64,000 nt of DNA from Magnetospirillum gryphiswaldense MSR-1 v2. Lineage in GTDB: Bacteria > Pseudomonadota > Alphaproteobacteria > Rhodospirillales > Magnetospirillaceae. Shown piece by piece: positions 63,000 to 64,000 of this stretch (within the stretch, counting starts at the first letter, position 1; every line of letters starts with the position of its first letter). A program made the translations under genes and the position numbers. Under the pieces are notes generated by a model. That model made no database searches. It was not told where the DNA came from and saw only the letters and a program-made list of their open reading frames with translations. Where the stretch lies: assembly GCF_000513295.1 (NCBI RefSeq), contig NC_023065.1, positions 186,001-250,000 of the forward strand, in the 5' to 3' direction.

Positions 63000-63728
63000 T
63001 CAGCCGACGCGGGAGACGGTGCGGCGCTGGGCCAGCGAATCCCGTTCCGCCTCAAGCTGGGCGATCTGCTTTTCCAGGGTGCTGATTTCCTCGTTCATGG
63101 CGCGGACCTTGCTTTTCGGGGCGCCGCGCGTGGTCTGGCTGGCGGCGTCGGCATAATTGGTCTGGCGCTTGCGTAATTCAGCGATGGTGTTGTCGAGATA
63201 GGCTTTGTTGTCGTCCACCGCCGCGATCTTTTCCTTGGCCTGGGCCATGGTGATCTTGCCCGCCGCCAGATCCTTGTCGATCTGGTCCAGGCGGGCCTTG
63301 TCGGCGACGATCACCTGCTGGGTGGCGGTGACCAGACCGGCCAGCCGCTGGTTCTCGGCCTTGACGTCGGCGATCATGGAATCCAGCTGTTCTTCCTTGG
63401 TGGCGTATTTTTCCTGCTTGTCGGCCACATAGGCGCCGACACCGCCGCCGATGGCGGCACCGGCGACGCAGCCGATGGCGCCGTCGGCCAGCATGGTGTT
63501 CTTTTTGCCGCCACCGGCGGCACCGATCAGGATGCCGGCCAGGATGCCGGCGGCGCAGCCAGCGGCGGCGCCTTCGAAGATGGTCTGGTTATAGGTGTCG
63601 GCCTGCTCGCGCATGCGTTGTTCGGCCGGGGTGAGCGGACGGTTGTTGGCGCCGGTGGTCTGGCAGGCGGACAGCAGCAGGCTGACCGAAAGCGACAGCG
63701 CCACGGCCTTGGCGGACTTGTTCATCAT
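63000..63728 (-). CDS. Lipoprotein with glycine-zipper and coiled coil, unknown function
   Basis: 242 residues from the ATG at 63728 (GAGGGG upstream; a second ATG follows immediately). Lipobox LLSAC near 18-22. A glycine-rich hydrophobic stretch (AAAGCAAGILAGILIGAAGG ... GCVAGAAIGGGVGAYVADKQ) resembles a glycine zipper, which often inserts in or oligomerises at a membrane. The C-terminal half is a coiled coil (NEEISTLEKQIAQLEAERDS). An outer-membrane structural role is plausible but unproven. Confidence 0.75.
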   Translation of the reverse strand: MMNKSAKAVALSLSVSLLLSACQTTGANNRPLTPAEQRMREQADTYNQTIFEGAAAGCAAGILAGILIGAAGGGKKNTMLADGAIGCVAGAAIGGGVGAYVADKQEKYATKEEQLDSMIADVKAENQRLAGLVTATQQVIVADKARLDQIDKDLAAGKITMAQAKEKIAAVDDNKAYLDNTIAELRKRQTNYADAASQTTRGAPKSKVRAMNEEISTLEKQIAQLEAERDSLAQRRTVSRVG

Positions 63729-63745
63729 CTTTTTCCCCTCGGTCC

Positions 63746-64000
63746 TCATTGCATCTTGTTCCAGTCCGCCAGCCACTGGCTGCGCGCCACTTTCCGGTCC
63801 TTCTGATATGCCGAAACATGGGCGAAATTACGGTCCAAATATGGCTTCAGTTCGCCCAGTCCCATGCCTTGCAGTTCGACCAGCAAAATCTGCATCTGCC
63901 GTTTCAGCACCTCGGGGCCATAATCCTCGGCGGTGCGGATCAATGAATCGGCATAATAGCGCAAGTTTCCATCCATCACCGCCTGTTCGCGGTCCAATTG
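63746..64000 (-). CDS. C-terminal fragment of an unrecognised protein, cut by the right edge
   Basis: The frame is open to the right edge; only 84 C-terminal residues are visible. They are hydrophilic and probably helical (DSLIRTAEDYGPEVLKRQMQ, AYQKDRKVARSQWLADWNKM). No family is recognised. The stop is 18 nt before the glycine-zipper lipoprotein start, so it belongs to the same transcript. Confidence 0.55.
   Translation of the reverse strand, partial: QLDREQAVMDGNLRYYADSLIRTAEDYGPEVLKRQMQILLVELQGMGLGELKPYLDRNFAHVSAYQKDRKVARSQWLADWNKMQ

Overview
The window is about 64 kb of GC-rich chromosome from an alphaproteobacterium, most likely a Magnetospirillum-like member of the Rhodospirillales. 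This rests on base composition, the flagellin and nitrate-assimilation gene types, and the many two-component and cyclic-di-GMP proteins; it was not tested by phylogeny. No rRNA, tRNA, CRISPR array, insertion sequence or prophage was seen. Nearly all sequence is coding, and both edges cut through genes.

Layout. Positions 2-6091: a TPR/TylF-type methyltransferase (cut by the left edge), a HerA-like ATPase, a YbaK-type deacylase, small secreted proteins, ArfB and a flagellin gene broken by a +1 frameshift. Positions 6144-11271: a divergent pair of cyclic-di-GMP proteins, a diguanylate cyclase with a c-type heme motif and an HD-GYP phosphodiesterase. Positions 11464-18232: a three-gene amidoligase operon (transglutaminase plus DUF2126; circularly permuted ATP-grasp plus alpha-E; second transglutaminase). 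Then come a GGDEF-EAL protein, an FmdB zinc ribbon and a 3-oxoacid CoA-transferase (scoAB).

Positions 22912-34257 hold a complete assimilatory nitrate system on the minus strand: nasT, then nrtA-nrtB-nasS-nrtD-nirB-nirD-nasA, and modD. Its control region is readable. A consensus sigma-54 promoter precedes nrtA and another precedes nasT, each with a GTGCACAAA box at nearly the same distance upstream. The nrtA leader carries two hairpins with A1/G4 hexaloops, the second overlapping the 5' arm of an intrinsic terminator. This is the expected layout for nitrate-dependent antitermination by NasT (ANTAR protein) and NasS (nitrate sensor).

Positions 34376-41151: a YajQ-type protein, a tandem STAS protein, two hybrid histidine kinases and a thioesterase. 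Positions 41286-61483 are devoted to acyl-CoA metabolism. A long minus-strand series combines a LIV-type ABC transporter with two CoA ligases, aldehyde dehydrogenase, thiolase, two acyl-CoA dehydrogenases and 3-hydroxyisobutyrate dehydrogenase. A divergent plus-strand operon encodes a GntR/FCD regulator, MatB-like ligase, 3-hydroxyisobutyryl-CoA hydrolase, a short-chain dehydrogenase and an enoyl-CoA hydratase. Together they point to valine/branched-chain or short acyl-CoA degradation. The right end (61490-64000) has a secreted trypsin-like protease, two envelope lipoproteins and a gene cut by the edge.
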